Shown one piece after another: positions 1 through 8,998 of a DNA stretch of 64,000 nt. The DNA is taken from NCBI GenBank assembly GCA_900169235.1, contig FWCC01000114.1, forward strand, positions 107,431 to 171,430. Direction: 5' to 3'. The translations under genes were made by a program, and so were the position numbers. The notes under the pieces are model-generated. The model searched no databases. It saw only the letters and a list, made by a program, of their open reading frames with translations, and was not told the DNA's origin. Position 1 is the first letter of the stretch, and the number at the start of each line of letters is the position of its first letter. Source of the stretch: Zarea fungicola. Taxonomy: Eukaryota > Ascomycota > Sordariomycetes > Hypocreales > Cordycipitaceae.

Positions 1-507
1 ATGGTACGGTGACCAGTTTCCCGGGCGAGCTTCCTCAACCGGACCGGCATTTTGATTCCAGCGGGGAATCAATGCAGTGTCACTGTTGAGCTTCTGCATA
101 AAGACGGAAGCCCCGCCGTCGAGGGTATCTCCAACCCACACATGTTGTACAATCTTGACCAAGTCCACGTCCAAATTGGGCAACAAGCCCACAGGGAGGT
201 ACAAGACGTCGGGGACGTCACCATTGTTTCTCTTCTGCGCAAAGACGGGGGTTCCGCAGGTGCCACAGAAGAGAATTGACGAATCTTTACCGTAGTTGTA
301 TGTTTGGAGAGCAGAGTTTAGTATGTCGTCTGGTGAGCCTGGCCACTTAACCGCACATGTGTACATGGCACCAGTGACATGACGACATGTATCACAGTGG
401 CAGCAGGTTGCCTCGAGTGGCAATGCTGTGGTGGGAACCAAGGCTGAGAAAGTACTTGCTCTGCATAGACAGTGGATGTCTAACTGAATATTCTCCGACC
501 CAGACAT
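1..507 (-). CDS. GFA/CENP-V-domain protein (partial, 3' end beyond window)
   Basis: An open minus-strand frame of 169 codons starts at the ATG at 507-505 and runs off the left edge with no stop and no intron needed. It shows the zinc-binding cysteine pattern of the GFA (glutathione-dependent formaldehyde-activating, CENP-V-like) family: a CLC motif near residue 13, then CHCDTCRHVTGA around residues 34-45, and later FCGTCGTPVF. Fungal members are small cytosolic zinc proteins that are often annotated as glutathione-dependent formaldehyde-activating enzymes, although most are biochemically uncharacterised. The order and spacing of the cysteine pairs are as usual for the family. The missing part lies left of base 1. 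The start is chosen because it gives the normal short lead before the first CxC. Family assignment is strong; the substrate is unknown. Confidence 0.85.
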   Translation of the reverse strand, partial: MSGSENIQLDIHCLCRASTFSALVPTTALPLEATCCHCDTCRHVTGAMYTCAVKWPGSPDDILNSALQTYNYGKDSSILFCGTCGTPVFAQKRNNGDVPDVLYLPVGLLPNLDVDLVKIVQHVWVGDTLDGGASVFMQKLNSDTALIPRWNQNAGPVEEARPGNWSPYH

Positions 508-2025
508 GTTTACTGCAGTCTGATAATGTGTCGAGTTCTTGTTACAAAGCACGTACCGTAGTAAAGGCATCTAATATGAACAGTTGTCGAGCTGGGCATT
601 TTATTGTTTAAATAGGCTCGTGATAGGGTAGCTGCGACACCAAAACATGGGGGAATCGCGCCAGGCTTCAGCTGAATCGCCACAAGAGCGCCGTGAAGTT
701 CTAGATGGCATGCTGCACGAGAATTCACTGCCCCGCAGCAACTACGGAACAAGGCTGTGCAATTTGTTTCTATTTATTTTGCTTTTTCCTTGATTTTACC
801 GCCACCGAAGAGATAGATCTCCATGTCTCCACTCCATTCCCTGATTGACTAAATATGGCAGCTTTTGGCTTACAAGTACAGCTAGGCCGATTCGAACATG
901 GTAAATGAGAGAGGAGGGATGATGCCTCTCTCGCAGTATGCAATCAGTGTCATAAGCGGCTAGGGGCACGTCTCTTTGCATAGCCTGATAGCTAACGCGA
1001 ACGAAAGTTCAGAGTAGCTAGGCTCTGTATAAATACGTGGATGAGACAAGTTTAAGCTGGGTTTGTTAAGATTTTATCTAAAGCAATCCCTTTGAAAGCT
1101 TTGAGTGCACGAAGCCTCTGGGCAGGTCAACCTACCCACTGTTAAAATGGTAACGGTTCAAGTACATTGAGATTGACCAAATAATCCCTGTACCTAGGCA
1201 TAACAGTCATACATGTCGATCAAAACAGCACCTCGGGCCGCATAGAGTTGCCGCCTAGTAATAAGTACCTACTAAGGAAGCCATATTACTGGCCGCAATG
1301 CCTGTAAGTGACTTGCCTGGAGGCTGCGCATGCAAATACAATTTTGTAGACATGCTTCTGTGACAGTGTCCTCCCCGAAAGCCAGGGCCAGGATTAACAC
1401 CTAGAGGTGCTATAATTTCCAGAAAGCGACCCTCCACGTAAATCTACACGCACTTCATCCGTAGCAACAGCGCCCTGCCTGCACCTGAACAACCTAGCTT
1501 GACCAGAGAAGATGTCTGCGAAGCTCACAAATTCTTTCACTGTCCCGTAGAGCAGTTAGCTATAATCTAAATTTTCACAGTAAGGATGGAATTAGTGGAA
1601 CAACTTCAAATACAAAGGATCCATTCTACATAGTTGTAGGCATGGCCGTTTCAAAACAAATCATTAGTCCAATATCACGGTTGTCTTTCCACTGCCCTTC
1701 TAGCTGTGTGGAGTAACGCCTGTAAAAGGCACTACCAACTTCAGTGAGACAGGTACCGAGTACAAAGAGATTGATTATTGAACCGATTTCTTCTATCAAA
1801 GACTTGCCATCTAGCTCCATGTTGAGATGATTCGAATTATATTCTGAAGCAGAATTTTGGCTGCATTCAATCTATCGTATTAATAAAGACTTTAGTTCGC
1901 AATCTTCAGGCTGCGGTGTTGTGAAACGAGTGCAAAGGCGATGCAACGGTAGACCATGATATTCAAACTGTACAATATAAATTACTCGACTGAGACATCT
2001 TTACACGCTAATTTTTGGCATTTAA
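508..2025. other. Intergenic, no gene recognised
   Basis: About 1.5 kb between the GFA-domain gene start and the 3' end of the dioxygenase gene. It is AT-rich with many stops in all frames and only short chance frames. It must contain the promoter of the GFA gene and the 3' UTR of the dioxygenase; no distinctive site was seen. Confidence 0.6.
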
Positions 2026-3039
2026 TCAGTACGTTTCAGTGTCCCAGCTCTTCTTCTCTGCATCGTTAAAGTCGTGGGCATCCCTCAACGTGTTGTACTC
2101 TTCCAAGGAAACCTCTTCAATCATGGGGACGATTCCGTGAGTCCTGGTGCCGTGCAGGATACGCTCATACGTGCCTGTGCCCTTTGGCACTCGGAATCGG
2201 CTCTTGCCATGCCACCACGACGCATGAAACCCAAGCGCAATCATGTAGCGCGGGCTGTCTGACGGATTGGGGATGCCGGCGTGCCAGGTGCGCATGTCCC
2301 GAAAGAGGACGGATCCCTTCTTGATGGTCGGCTGGAAGCCCGGAATCGTCTTCTTCCTCTCCTCGACGAAGCTGTCCAGGATGCGCGTCTCGCCCTTGGG
2401 GCCGGGCGGCGTCTGCGCCTCGCCGTTGAACAGGTGCGTGCCGGGCCAGATCTCGGTGGAGCCGTTGTACGGGCCCGTGTCCACGGTGTAGATGTTGCCA
2501 ATGGCATAGAACGGGCACGGCGGGTGGTTGCACATGGCGTCCGAGTGGGCGGGCTGCCGCTTCAGGCCATGCGGCAGCGCGTTGTTGCCCGAAATCAGGT
2601 TCCACGCGGGGTTCGCCCCCAGGTACAGCGTGGCCGCGTGGAACAAGAGGCCGTTGAGGTAGACGTCGTCGTAAAAGTACTCGGCGGGGAAGAGGGGAGG
2701 GCCCTGCTGGATGTTCTCGACGCCAAAGTTGCGGTGGAGGCTGTCGCCCTTTTTCAGCTCCTCGTTGGTGTCCTCCACCATGAAGGCATTGATCTTGTCC
2801 AGATGCGCCGGGTCAACCAGATCTTCCAGGACGACGACGCCGTCGCGGTGCATGCCGGCGAGGAGCAGCTTGATGTTGGCGTCATTGAAACGGCCGGCCG
2901 CCTTTTCCTCGGGCGACGCAATGACCTTGACCACTGTGTTTGGGCCCTGTTTTGGCAAACCCGGCATGTACGAATTATCCAAGGCATTAGCACGGCCCTG
3001 CACGGGCTCAGTAGCGGTTTGGGTGACTGTAACAGCCAT
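2026..3039 (-). CDS. PhyH-family Fe(II)/2-oxoglutarate dioxygenase
   Basis: Single-exon protein of 337 aa similar to fungal phytanoyl-CoA dioxygenase (PhyH) family enzymes. These are non-haem Fe(II)/2-oxoglutarate oxygenases, many of which hydroxylate small metabolites rather than phytanoyl-CoA. The iron-binding facial triad is visible: His165 and Asp167 (in PAHSDAM) and the distal His253 (in TWHAGIPN). Arg264, in SPRYMIALG, is the likely 2-oxoglutarate carboxylate ligand. The stretch GSTEIWPGTH (193-202) is typical of the family. The length is normal. It is transcribed divergently from the sugar transporter at 4187 across a 1.15-kb shared upstream region, which suggests co-regulation. No signal peptide is seen, so it is probably cytosolic. 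The substrate cannot be predicted; the neighbouring dehydrogenase and transporter suggest a degradative role, which is inference. Confidence 0.88.
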   Translation of the reverse strand: MAVTVTQTATEPVQGRANALDNSYMPGLPKQGPNTVVKVIASPEEKAAGRFNDANIKLLLAGMHRDGVVVLEDLVDPAHLDKINAFMVEDTNEELKKGDSLHRNFGVENIQQGPPLFPAEYFYDDVYLNGLLFHAATLYLGANPAWNLISGNNALPHGLKRQPAHSDAMCNHPPCPFYAIGNIYTVDTGPYNGSTEIWPGTHLFNGEAQTPPGPKGETRILDSFVEERKKTIPGFQPTIKKGSVLFRDMRTWHAGIPNPSDSPRYMIALGFHASWWHGKSRFRVPKGTGTYERILHGTRTHGIVPMIEEVSLEEYNTLRDAHDFNDAEKKSWDTETY

Positions 3040-4186
3040 TATTACGAAGAATGAATTAGAATGGGGTGAGCTGGTAGTAGATTTGATGTGCTATTCGCTG
3101 ACAAGAGCCGGCAGCGACAAAATCAACTGTGAGGCACTCTGTAATCTAAATTTGGCAGGTATGAGACGGCCAAGTTGCTGGTTTTATCCTCACTGACGCA
3201 ATGAATCCTGTTTCGTATACTTCTCGCCGGGCAGCGCTCAGCGTCTCGGCACAAATCGGTTCGTACGATGTCATGTCCATGACTATGTCCGCAGATAGCA
3301 ACCAGGTGCGGCGCTAGCACGGAGAAAGGCTGAGCGTACGGAGCAACTAAGAGCAAGTTCCGTATTGACGGAGCTGTCAACATAATGTGGCTGGGAGCCA
3401 CCTCCCTTAGCTCGGCGCTATACATTACCGGAGAGGTCAGGTCAGCAGTGTTATCAAACAGACGGAGATAGAGATGAAACTCCAGGTTCGACTGTTTTCG
3501 AGCAAAATGATACCTCATTTGCCATCCTTCAGGTGATTTATTATACCGTACGCTAGTTCTGTATTTCCGGCATCGTTCCATCCATGATTGCAAGGTTACA
3601 ATAACACGAATAGGCCGCTCCACAGTCGTAGTTTACTCGATCAAAATCCGGGGTAACTAGTTACTGGGGTAAACGGCGCTATGGGCCTCTTACACGGAAG
3701 CAAAGTAACGGCCTGCTAGGACTATGTACCAGGTAATTAAAGGACAATTCATGGGGAACGGGGTTTACCGCACGATTCCCCAATGGCAGATAGAGGTTAC
3801 TCGACTTCGTGTGTCAATGAAGCTGTACACAGACGAGAGCGCCACTGTACTGTCCTTATCTGGATTCGTAGCTACTCGGTAATACAGGTGTGCTGGTTGG
3901 CAGACTTGCCGAAGACCAACGCCTGCCTGGGGTATGGCCAGCGCCACAAAGCCGAAGCACACGCTCTCCATATACAAGTATTCCCTGTTTCCTCACCCAA
4001 ATGTCCTCGCCAGACTTCGTATTCAAAATTCACGAGAGTTCCTAACTCGCACAACACGTTTCTTCTTCCAAGTACATTTTCGTTGCATCTCTTTTGCTCT
4101 CCATTGTGCAAATCCGGCTTTCAACATCGTTCCTCCTCACGTTCAAAGCCGTCGGACGGGACTGCACATACAAAAGCGCCTGCACC
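3040..4186. promoter_or_regulatory. Shared divergent upstream region (dioxygenase / sugar transporter)
   Basis: 1.15 kb separates the ATGs of two divergent genes, so it must hold both promoters. No protein-coding signal was recognised. A 166-codon minus-strand frame (3123-3623) has no family resemblance. No canonical TATA or clear CGG-triplet pair was identified with confidence. Confidence 0.5.
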
Positions 4187-5846
4187 ATGTCGGTGGAAAA
4201 GCAGGAAAACTTGGCACCTGTCGTTACTGGCGGCTCGCTAGAATCTGTCCATGCCACTCATGATCTCAAAGAAAAACTTGACATCAAGGATGCCGACATT
4301 TTCCTCGCGCAGACAAAGTCGGCCGCGCGCGACGAGCGCTCCATGACTACCATGGAGGCCCTCAAGGCGTTTCCCATGGCCATTTTCTGGTCCACCATCT
4401 TTGCAACATCGCTGATCATGGTTGGATACGACTCTGGCATTCTCTATTCCTTTTACGCCCTGCCCGCCTTTACCAAAAAATACGGCACAGACTATGGCGG
4501 CACCATTGGCTACGAAGTGTCCGCGAAATGGCAAAACGTCCTGGGCATGGGCACGCCTGTTGGACAGTTCCTCGGCGCCTTTACGGCCTACTATCCGATG
4601 GAGCGATGGGGCCGTAAAAAGGTCTTTGCCGGCTCCCTGTTCCTCACGTCGGCCTTTGTCTTTATTCAAATGTTTGCAAAGAACGTCCAGACCCTCGCCG
4701 CGGGCGAGTTCTGCGCCGGCGTCTTGTACGGCACGTATGTCGTGCTCGCCCCTACCTATATATCCGAGGTGTGTCCCACGCCCCTGCGCGGCATCATGAA
4801 CGCCGGGATCAACCTCGCCTACGTCATTGGCCAGTTTGTCGCCTCAGGCGTCGGCGCCGGCGTCGCTACGTGGACGAGTCAATGGGCCTACCGGCTGCCC
4901 TTTGCCATCCAGTGGGTTTGGGTGCCCCTTCTGGCGGTCGGCCTGTGGTTCGCTCCCGAGTCGCCCTGGTGGCTGGTGCGCCAGGGCCGCCGGGAGGATG
5001 CCGAGGCTTCCCTGCGACGCCTGGTCCGGGCCTCCGCCGGCATCGACATTGAGGCGAAGCTTGCCATGATTGAGACCACGACTGCGCACGAGGCCGCGAT
5101 CCAAAAGGACACGTCGTACATGGAGTGCTTCCGCGGAACCNNACCGCATCCGCACCGAGGTGGCGCTGTTTGCGCAGACCTGGCAGGTCATCACCGGCAT
5201 CTCGCTCATTGGCTACGCCGTCTACTTCTTCGAGCTCGCCGGCCTCCCCGTCTCCCAGGCGTTCTACATGGGGGTGGGCAACACGGGCATTGGGTTTGTC
5301 GCGACGACAAGCTCATGGGTGCTCATGTCGTACTTTGGCCGCAGATCGCTCTTCATGTCCGGGCTCTTCGTCATGGGCGTCTGTCAGATTCTCATTGGAG
5401 TATTGGATTGCGTTCCCAACTACGAATCCCGTCCCGCACTTGCATGGGGACAGGCTGGGCTGCTCGATCTGCTCACGTTTGTGTTCCAGAGCACCGTTGG
5501 CCCCATCAACTTTGTCCTTTTTGCCGAAATTGGATCTACACGCCTTCGTTCGCAGACTGTTGCCCTTGCGGCCTCGACTGGATCCATTTTCCAGATTGTC
5601 ATGACCATTGCTGTTCCATACATGCTAAACCAGTCCGAAGCAAACTGGAGAGGAAAGACGGGATTTTTCTTCGGCAGCATTAGCCTGGTGGCTACGCTTT
5701 GGTGCTGGTTCAGGCTACCAGAGACAAAGGGCCGCACCTATGAGGAGCTTGACTACATGTTTGAGTGCAAAGTCCCGGTGAGGAAGTTCAAGTCATACAA
5801 GTTTGAGGACGCGGTCGAAGGCGAGAAAGCGGGCCATGTGGTGTGA
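4187..5846 (+). CDS. MFS sugar transporter, maltose/alpha-glucoside permease type (frame interrupted by NN)
   Basis: The start is the ATG at 4187 (context CACCATG); an in-frame ATG at 4094 lies in likely 5' leader. The protein has the sugar-porter hallmarks: GYDSGILYSF early, ERWGRKKVF (motif A), PESPWWLVRQGR after TM6, and PETKGRTYEELDYMF after TM12, followed by a hydrophilic tail. This matches fungal maltose/alpha-glucoside proton symporters of the plasma membrane. The reading frame changes at the two Ns at 5141-5142. Upstream the frame reads FRGT and downstream it reads RIRTEVALF, which are adjacent in this family with exactly one residue between. The total of 1660 nt minus one N is 553 codons, so one N is surplus and the gene is very probably intact (552 aa). 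It is divergent from the dioxygenase and codirectional with the dehydrogenase at 6934. Exact sugar specificity is unknown. Confidence 0.9.
5141..5142. other. Assembly ambiguity (NN) inside the transporter gene
   Basis: Two undetermined bases. The second N is the first base of a codon NAC in the downstream frame (Asn, Asp, His or Tyr). The first N has no place in either frame, so the run appears to be a fixed-length placeholder, not two real bases. Confidence 0.8.
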
Positions 5847-6933
5847 TGGTTTTACCGAGGCTCCAACCTTGGTCCTGTTTGGCAGTTAATGTTGTCTCGC
5901 TGCTTGTTTGCCTCGAGTTTGTGGTTCTAGTTTGAGATGACTGAATTAATCGAGATTGATATTCCCGAGTGGAAAACCATTGCGCCCAGAGAGTGCACTG
6001 TGTAATTATTTTCTTTGGTGTAATTTACTTTGCGGTCTTACTTATTGTAACACCGAATTAAAGAGAATGGCAAAAAGAATGTTGCAACTGCAAAAAGAAT
6101 GCCGCAGCGAGGANNCTGACCCCTAGACGACTGTGGCCGAAGAATTGCACGATGAAATTTTATAACGCGCTGAAAACGATTATATTGCTGAATGTACAGT
6201 GTCACAGTGAGGATTGCCTGCTTGCAGTCCACAGAGCTTTAAGTCATGCATCATGAGGACCTTGGAATCATTTTGATCTGAATCTCATGTATAAGTGTCT
6301 TCACTTCCCACTGGACATGGAGTTTGCCTGCTAAAATGTTACCTTTACCAATGCCAATGGGTTTTGGATGCTTCACATGGCAATCTGCACGAGTCGTTGA
6401 CAGGCAGACATCCGTAAAAGTCAATAGAGGAAAATTAAGAGGCTGGCCAAGCAAAGGGCGCCTTATCAAGCCATCAAGCCATCTAGTCACAAATACAGGA
6501 TCAAGTGTTATCTATTGTTGGTAACAAATGTCGGCTTTGGAGTAACCGTCGCCTGTACCGGTGGTGCAGACGCTACGTTGCAACTTAGCATCGCCCATTC
6601 TCAATTATCCCCGAACCGGTTCCACCGTACAACCGTTGCGCATAACAGAGGGCACCAGCTACTTGGCGATCAGAAAGAGGGGAGAACGCCACCGGCGAAT
6701 TTAGCTACCCTCGGTGAATTTGTTGCGACTGGACACGGAACTTGCATCCGCATCACCTGACGAGGAGAGTTGGCCGCTCCAATGCATTCGAGTTGGAGAC
6801 AAAGCCGCCTCATAACAAATACGTCGCCAGTCACCAGTATTTGGGACGCTTTTGTAATTCTCATGTCTTTTCAGCCCGAATTTTGAGGAACTGGACTTCG
6901 AGGCACGCGACAGTACTCTATTACAAGTAAAAG
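5847..6933. other. Intergenic between transporter and dehydrogenase
   Basis: 1.09 kb with no recognised gene. It contains a second NN run at 6114-6115. The 14-mer GCCAGTCACCAGTA at 6826-6839 lies about 95 bp before the dehydrogenase ATG and recurs upstream of the Dabb gene (8667-8680). Confidence 0.55.
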
Positions 6934-8059
6934 ATGGCCGGAGTTGCCATATTTGGAGCGGGCCTGTACCCGAAGCAGGGTATGTCTAATAAATTTAGCG
7001 ATTTTAAGCCGTCTGGCATTAATTAAAACTGCGATCGAACAAAGAGGAGCTGACATTCTTAAAGCGTATTTTCCTGCGCTTAAGGACATTGACGCAAACT
7101 TGGTGGCCCTGTATTCTCGGTCTCTCAAGACAGTTACCGAGGGCTATGAGGAGGCAAAAAAGTACCCAGGGCTTTGCTCGCCAGATTTTGAAATCTACCA
7201 TGATGAGCAAGGCAGCAGTGGAGTTGACGGCGTACTGAAGCGCGACGACGTGACGGCCGTTGTGGTGTCCCTGCCCACGACTGTCCAGCCCACTGTGGTC
7301 TTGAAAGCCTTGGCAGCGGGGAAGCATGTCTTGATGGAAAAGCCGCTGGCCAAAGATATTCAGACTTCTGAGATGCTTATTTCCGAGTATGAGAAAACAT
7401 ACCGGCCAAAGGGTCTCATACTTGCCGTGGCGGAGCAGTTTCGGTACGACGCCGGCCACGACAAAATTCGAGACACCATCGCCAGCGGCGACATTGGTGC
7501 GCTCACCGCGGTGCATCTACGGCTCTGGCAGCTAGTGGTGCCTGGGAACAAATGGTATGAGACAGAATGGCGAAAGACCCCAGAGTACCAGGGAGGGTTT
7601 CTGCTCGATGGAGGCGTTCACTTTGTGGCCTTGCTTCGGCACGCTACATCCGATGAGATTGTGGAAACAGCGTCATTTGCGAAGCAGACCCTAGACCACC
7701 TGCCTCCTTTGGACACCGTTCATGCGGCTCTCAGATTCAAGAAAGGCGCATTGGGCACCCTTAGCATCTCATTTGCTTCCGCAAAAACCGACTACAGCTG
7801 CGTATTCATAGGCGACAAGGGTAGTATTACTGTTGCAGGGGAAGCAAAGGGACTCAAAGTCCATGTGCAGGACGCAGCTGAAAAAACACTGTTTGACGAA
7901 GTCGTCGAGAGCAATGACACCTATAAAACTCTATTTGCCGCATTCCTCAATTCGGCAGAGACAGGAAAGGAGGACCCGAGAGGCTCACCGAGGCAGGCTC
8001 TTGCGGATGTTGCAGTTGTAGAGAGCATTTGCAATAGAGGGGGGAGTGTTGATAAATAG
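6934..8059 (+). CDS. Gfo/Idh/MocA-family NAD(P)-dependent oxidoreductase
   Basis: The first exon begins at the ATG at 6934 and encodes a Rossmann start, MAGVAIFGAGLYPKQ (GxGxx motif). A donor GTATGT follows at 6980. The acceptor is uncertain: AG at 7045-7046 or 7048-7049 keeps frame (67- or 70-nt intron). The rest is open from there to the TAG at 8059. The body shows the family's KHVLMEKPLAKD motif (EKP, cofactor and catalytic lysine) and GGFLLDGGVHFVALLR with the catalytic-region Asp-Gly-Gly-x-His. It resembles the yeast YMR315W-type group of GFO_IDH_MocA oxidoreductases, about 355 aa. Members oxidise or reduce sugars and cyclic polyols, and the substrate cannot be told from sequence. It is convergent with the Dabb gene, whose stop lies 43 bp away. 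The residues just after the first exon (the usual HLPA-like segment) are not evident, so the 5' splice model is tentative. Confidence 0.82.
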
Positions 8060-8101
8060 TTATGCCTTGGCAAAAACACCGAATTCCTTTTTTCTTTAGC
8101 A

Positions 8102-8559
8102 CTAGAACTCGCCTGGAATAAAATCGGTTACCATGACCACATTCTCCACCTTACCTGTTATATAGCTGCCGAAATCCATGTGCGCCGGATCGTTTTTAAT
8201 GTAATAATCCCGGTCCTCAATTGATCCAAACTCAAATACAAATGAATGCGAATATCCTCTCTTTACGCACCGTTAATTCGTTGCAGACTCTCTGCTTGAA
8301 TTCAGTCCGGGTTACTCACCTGGAGGCCCTCAGGACTTATGTCTTTGCCACCCGTAGCAGAGACTATATATGGTTGATTTGTGGTTTGCGAAACGCACAA
8401 CTGTTTCAAGTTTATAAATCTCTGGCAAACCTTGAACGCAGTGTAAGTGCCTAGCGCGCGTTGACAGAATCAGGCTAATTCCCAGCTTACATCTCGTATG
8501 GTGTCCTCTTTAACAGTCGGGAAAAATTTGAAATGAACAAGATGAAGGATTTTGGGCAT
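8102..8559 (-). CDS. Dabb (stress-responsive A/B barrel) domain protein, three exons
   Basis: Exons on the minus strand are 8559-8491, 8430-8320 and 8260-8102, with introns 8431-8490 (GTAAGC...AAG, 60 nt) and 8261-8319 (GTGAGT...AAG, 59 nt). All junctions are phase 0 and together give 112 aa. The N-terminus MPKILHLVHFKF is the first beta strand, with the HIVLFxFK-like pattern of Dabb proteins. The middle has the TGGKDISPEGLQ motif, and the last exon has HSFVFEFGSIEDRDYYIKND and DPAH, the second signature of the fold. Dabb proteins are small dimeric alpha+beta barrels. Some act as stress-induced proteins and some catalyse cyclisation in polyketide pathways. The gene is too fragmented to appear as one frame. 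It is convergent with the dehydrogenase gene and close to the Zn2Cys6 gene, so it may belong to the same local pathway. Confidence 0.85.
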
Positions 8560-8998
8560 TTTTAGGAGTTATGATTTGATCAAGTTTTTTAAGATTTTTT
8601 AGAATGAGTATTGGCAAGAACGAGCAGTAGGGGTAGCAACTTAAAAGAGTTGTCTCACAACAACTAGCCAGTCACCAGTACGCTCCAAGTGTCTCTAGTT
8701 CTTTGAGCGCGAGTCAGCCAACACGTCTCCATTTCAGTGGCGCGAGATTTAACGTTCTGGCTTTGTCGGAAGAAACGTTACCGTACACGTGACAATACTC
8801 CCCTCCTGCTGGCAGGTGGGCGAGCCGCTCTAATGCCGTTCCCCGGATATTCGGGCAATTGACATGTCTGTATCTCCACATATAAGTCCTCCCGCTCCGT
8901 GCGACTGTAGCAGCTATCCGTACCAAAGACTCGGCTCAGCAAACCGCTTCGGACGCTCCATACGTGTAGGCCGCCAGCGACATGGTGAAGGCATCACT
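8560..8998. promoter_or_regulatory. Shared divergent upstream region (Dabb / Zn2Cys6 regulator)
   Basis: 439 bp between divergent ATGs. The 14-mer GCCAGTCACCAGTA at 8667-8680 also occurs upstream of the dehydrogenase gene (6826-6839). No other clear element was seen. Confidence 0.5.

Noticed and set aside
2281..3054. 257-codon plus-strand frame
   Set aside because: It is antisense to the PhyH-type dioxygenase. The long frame is a by-product of the GC-rich third codon positions of the real gene.
3123..3623. 166-codon minus-strand frame in the divergent promoter region
   Set aside because: Composition looks random, no family resemblance, and it would sit inside the shared upstream region of two clear genes.
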